From assembly GCF_900105305.1 (NCBI RefSeq), contig NZ_LT629765.1:930001-994000 (forward strand): a stretch of DNA of 64,000 nucleotides, read 5' to 3'. The stretch's first letter is position 1, and the number at the start of each line of letters is the position of its first letter. The notes beneath the pieces are model-generated. The model ran no database searches. It was given only the letters and a program-made list of their open reading frames with translations, and had not been told where the DNA came from. A program made the translations under genes and the position numbers. Below are positions 60,750-64,000 of this stretch, in pieces. This DNA is from Corynebacterium timonense (GTDB lineage: Bacteria; Actinomycetota; Actinomycetes; Mycobacteriales; Mycobacteriaceae).

Positions 60750-62683
60750 TTGGCAAACACCGAGCTCAATCAGACCGCTGTATGGAATACGGCCGATCGC
60801 TACCTGCGCTCCATCGTGGAGCCGGAGGACTACGGCGACTTCATCATCCCCATGACCGTGCTGCGGCGCATGGAATGCATCCTCGCCCCCACCAAGGACG
60901 CGGTACTCGACTTGGTCTGGCAGCTCGAAGAGGAAAACGCCTCCCAGGAGATGATCGACTGGGAAGTCCACACACGCTTCGATCTGTCCTTCTACAACTC
61001 CTCGCGCCTGGACCTGACCCGCATCGCCGAGCTCGACGACCACGTCTATGACGCGCTCATGGAGTACGTCTCGGGGTTTTCCGAGTCAGTGCGCGACATC
61101 TGGGACGCATTCGACTTCGAAGTGAAGATGCGCACGCTTGACGCTGCGGGTCGCCTCTGGCCGGTGGTAAAACACTTCGCCTCCATCGACATGAGTGAAG
61201 AGGCGTTGCCGGACCACCAGATGGGCGACTTGTTCGAGAACATCATGTACCGCTCCTTCAACACGAAAGGCAAAGCCGCGGGCGCCTTCTACACCCCGCG
61301 CGACGCCATTCGCCTCATGGTGGACATCCTTTTCGCCTCCGACGATGTGGGGCTGACTTCGGACGGCGCGTCGCGTACGGTCTACGACCCCACCGCGGGA
61401 ACCGGCGGCATGCTGCTCATCGCCCGGGAGGCCCTGCAGGAGCTCAACCCGGACATTGAGGTGGTGCTCGCGGGCCAGGAGCTCATGCCGATGGGCTATG
61501 CCATCGGCAAGGCCGACCTACTCATTCAGGGCGGCGAGCCGGACGCTATCCGCCACGGCGACACGCTGCTGACCGACCTTTACGAGGGCGAGCAGTTCGA
61601 GTACATCCTGTCCAACCCGCCGTTTGGCACGGACTGGTCCGTGCAACAGCCGGCCGTGAAGGCCGAGGCGAAAATCCCCGGCTCGCGCTTTTCCCACGGC
61701 CTTCCCGGCAAATCCGATGGTCAGATGCTGTTCCTTGCCCACGTTACTTCCAAGCTCACCGCAGCCGGGCCGAACGGGTCGGGTGGCCGCGGCGCAGTGG
61801 TCTCCAACGGGTCCCCGCTGTTTACGGGCGGGCCGGGCTCCGGCCCCGACCAGATTCGCGCGTGGCTGCTCGAAAACGACCTGGTGGACGCGATCATTCA
61901 GTTACCGACGAACATGTTCTACGGCACCGGCATTTCCACCTATGTGTGGATTCTGGACACGAACAAGGAGGACCACCGCAAGGGCTTCGTCCAGCTCATC
62001 GACGCATCCGAGTGCTGGTCTGTCCCCCGAAGGGGCTAGGTGACAAGCGCCGCGAGATGCGCGAGGACGATCGCGCCAAGGTGCTCGACGCCTACGCCGC
62101 GTTCGAGGACTCCGGCATGTCGAGGGTACTCACGCCCACGGACTTGGGTTTTCGGGACGTGCCGGTCACCAAACAGGCGCGTCTACGCGTCGAGGTCACC
62201 GAGGACGCCAAGGCCGCGGTGGCGGAAGCGAAGAACGCGGTGTCTGAGCACGCCGACATGCTCGACGATGTGGCCGGCGCCCAGTTCAACGACCTGCCCG
62301 CGGCGCTGAAGATCGCGGCGAAGAACCGCGGCCTGAAACTGCCCGTCACTGTGGTGGATGCGGCGCTCGAGGCTGTTGGTGTGCCGGACGAATCCGCGGA
62401 CCCGAGCGTGGACCGGAAGGGAAAACCGGTGCTCGACCCCACGTTCACGTTGACCGAGCGCGTGCCGCTCACCGAGGACATCGACGAGCACATGGCGCGC
62501 GAGGTTGTGCCGTTCGCGCCCGACGTGATCTGGGATGCGGACAAGGCCAAGGTGGGCTACGAGATCCCATTCAAGCGGGTGTTTTACACCCCGGCCCCGG
62601 TGCGCCCGTTGGAGGAGATTGACGCGGATCTGGCCGTGGTCATGGGCCGGTTGGCGGAGAAGTTCGCGGAGGTGCGGGGGTGA
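60750..62683 (+). pseudogene. hsdM: Type I restriction-modification DNA methyltransferase, one-base frameshift
   Basis: HsdM methylates adenine within the site chosen by HsdS. TTG 60750 (LANTELNQTAVWNTADRYLRSIVEPEDYGDFIIPMTVLRRMECI) has AAGGA 6 nt upstream; a longer open frame begins at 60489. SAM and catalytic motifs are intact: YDPTAGTGGMLL and ILSNPPFGTDW. The first frame ends at 62039 after ECWSVPRRG. The normal continuation, GLGDKRREMREDDRAKVLDAYAAFEDSGMSRVLTPTDLGFRDV, lies in another frame to 62683. One extra C in the CCCCC run at 62024-62028 would rejoin them (about 644 aa). Confidence 0.85.
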
Positions 62684-63915
62684 TGGGGTCACCGAGCACT
62701 GCGCCTCTTTGGAAGTTTGCCGAGGTTTCTCCCCCAACCCCGGAGTTTGGGAATCTTTCGAAGCATGACGAAGTGACGTTTATCCCGCTAGAGGATGTTT
62801 GGCCGTCTCAGTCAGGTGAGGGTTTCCAAACGGTACCCTGGCACAAAAAATTGATTGGTTACACGCAGTTTCGAAGGGGTGACCTCCTACTCCCCAAGGT
62901 GACTCCTACGGTCACTCACGGTAGAACGATGATTGCTCAAATTCCCACTGAGTTGGGAGTGGCATCCACAGAGGTATATACAGTCCGTCCCCGACCTGGG
63001 ACAGACTCGCGCTGGCTTGCCTATCTACTCGTAGGAATAGAATTCCTTGGGCTAGCCGGTGCTTCAGCTCAGGGTACCGGAGGACTGAAGCGAATCAGTG
63101 CTCAGTTCGTCGAGTCATTCCCTCTCCCGGACTCTTCTCCGTCCGTCCAGCGAGCCATCGCGGACTACCTCGACCGGGAGACCGGCGAGATCGACGCCAT
63201 GAGCGCGGATCTCGACGAGATGGAAGCGCTGCTGACCGAGCGGCAAGCAACCGCAATTGGGCGGCACCTTTGCGGGTCGAACGCACCCTATGCTCCGATC
63301 GCGACGATGGCGGAAGTCACGCTCGGGAAGATGGTCCAACCCGAGCGCAAAAACACCGAGGAGATAGAGGCGCCCTATCTACGTGCGGCTAACATATCTG
63401 CGCCAGGACAGCTCGATTTAACCGTTAAACCTAAGGTGATGTGGTTTTCGCAGTCAGAGTTATCACATTTGACGCTGGACCGCGGAGACGTCGTTATTGT
63501 CGAGGGGGGTGCCGGTTACGGGCGTGCGGCGTTGGTAGGCGACGCGCTCGACGGGTGGGCGTTCCAGAACTCGATTGTGCGCGTACGACCTCGCTCGGGT
63601 ATCGCTTCAGGTCCGTATCTCGCGTACGCATTGCAACACGCCCAAGCTCAGGGCCATATCGAGATCCTAGTGAATACCGCAACCCTGCCGCACTTCACAG
63701 CAGAGAAAGTAGAGCGGTTCCGCCTACCGCTTCCCCCCCTCGAAGAGCAGCGCCGCATCGCCGACCAGATCAACCGTGAAACCGTCGAGATCGACGCCAT
63801 GCTCGCCGATATTGCTGAACTGCGCGACCTTCTCGCCGAACGCCGCGCCGCCGCCATCTCGGCTGCTGTGGCCGGCCAGATCCACGTCCCCACCCCGTCT
63901 AAAGGAGCCCACTGA
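62683..63915 (+). CDS. hsdS: Type I restriction-modification specificity subunit
   Basis: HsdS recognises the bipartite DNA target and bridges HsdM and HsdR. The 410-aa protein starts in a TGATG overlap with hsdM. Two target-recognition domains (about 10-155 and 205-360) each end in a related helical spacer: RAIADYLDRETGEIDAMSADLDEMEALLTERQATAI and RRIADQINRETVEIDAMLADIAELRDLLAERRAAAI. The near-duplicate spacers are the conserved regions that pack between HsdM subunits. The first recognition domain is noticeably less GC-rich than the surrounding genes. The stop overlaps hsdR (ATGA). Confidence 0.93.
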   Translation: MGSPSTAPLWKFAEVSPPTPEFGNLSKHDEVTFIPLEDVWPSQSGEGFQTVPWHKKLIGYTQFRRGDLLLPKVTPTVTHGRTMIAQIPTELGVASTEVYTVRPRPGTDSRWLAYLLVGIEFLGLAGASAQGTGGLKRISAQFVESFPLPDSSPSVQRAIADYLDRETGEIDAMSADLDEMEALLTERQATAIGRHLCGSNAPYAPIATMAEVTLGKMVQPERKNTEEIEAPYLRAANISAPGQLDLTVKPKVMWFSQSELSHLTLDRGDVVIVEGGAGYGRAALVGDALDGWAFQNSIVRVRPRSGIASGPYLAYALQHAQAQGHIEILVNTATLPHFTAEKVERFRLPLPPLEEQRRIADQINRETVEIDAMLADIAELRDLLAERRAAAISAAVAGQIHVPTPSKGAH

Positions 63916-64000
63916 TGGTTAAGCCGTACATCCTCCACGAAGCTTCCCTCGAAGACACCATTTGCAACGGCCTCGCCCAGCGGGGGTGGGTCTACGTCGA
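63915..64000 (+). CDS. hsdR: Type I restriction endonuclease subunit, 5' end only
   Basis: Only 28 codons are in the window (MVKPYILHEASLEDTICNGLAQRGWVYV). The wording LHEASLEDTICNGLAQRGW is typical of the N-terminus of HsdR, the ATP-dependent translocase and nuclease. It starts in an ATGA overlap with hsdS, with AAAGGAG 8 nt upstream. The remainder lies beyond the right edge. Confidence 0.8.
   Translation, partial: MVKPYILHEASLEDTICNGLAQRGWVYV

Overview
The window is a GC-rich chromosomal segment of a Corynebacterium (or very close relative). Taxon-specific markers are mycothiol synthesis (mshC), the 2-oxoglutarate dehydrogenase inhibitor OdhI with its ETTSVF phosphosite, RbpA, SecA2, separate lnt and ppm1 genes, and a pupylation cluster (dop-pup-pafA-pafB-pafC plus arc) with no 20S proteasome genes. 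I cannot name the species.

Layout. 1-9.4 kb: pyrD and a lipoprotein (minus), then a plus-strand run of uppP, mshC, a small conserved gene, a HAD phosphatase, hisE-hisG, aspA and fhs. 9.4-14.9 kb: a RecB-family nuclease (minus), an unknown secreted coiled-coil protein, an M18 aminopeptidase, tRNA methyltransferase TrmI and the ARC ATPase. 15-18.8 kb: a BASS transporter and a divergent PdxR/pdxST vitamin B6 module. 18.8-22.1 kb: a minus-strand accessory cassette encoding a secreted Cys-containing protein, an ABC ATPase, a permease with a large extracytoplasmic domain and a small membrane protein. 22.2-31.3 kb: dop, pup, pafABC, tatAC and a Ski2-like helicase. 31.3-39 kb: a peptidase, an SDR, a lipase, fxsA, lnt, ppm1, rbpA (minus), a zinc-finger gene and a YceI protein. 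39-48.9 kb: a degenerate CFA-like methyltransferase, ndh, corA, a thioesterase, gnd, a DEAD-box helicase and two CNNM/CorC-type membrane proteins.

48.9-52.5 kb is a two-level nested transposon. A conserved gene is split by an IS1249-like element with an 8-bp target duplication. The transposase of that element is itself split by a 1312-bp IS3-family element with a 4-bp target duplication. Removing both on paper restores both reading frames exactly.

52.5-60.2 kb: a VWA-domain membrane protein, then the minus-strand block secA2-odhI-ftsR-bifunctional nuclease-MerR regulator, and a hydrolase/OsmC fusion (plus). 60.35-64 kb: tRNA-Pro(GGG) followed by a type I restriction-modification locus. Its hsdM carries a one-base frameshift, hsdS is intact, and hsdR runs off the window.

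A recurrent architectural feature is a TANNNT -10 hexamer 6-8 nt before the start codon, which suggests leaderless transcripts. In five cases the TAG stop codon of the upstream gene forms the first half of that hexamer.
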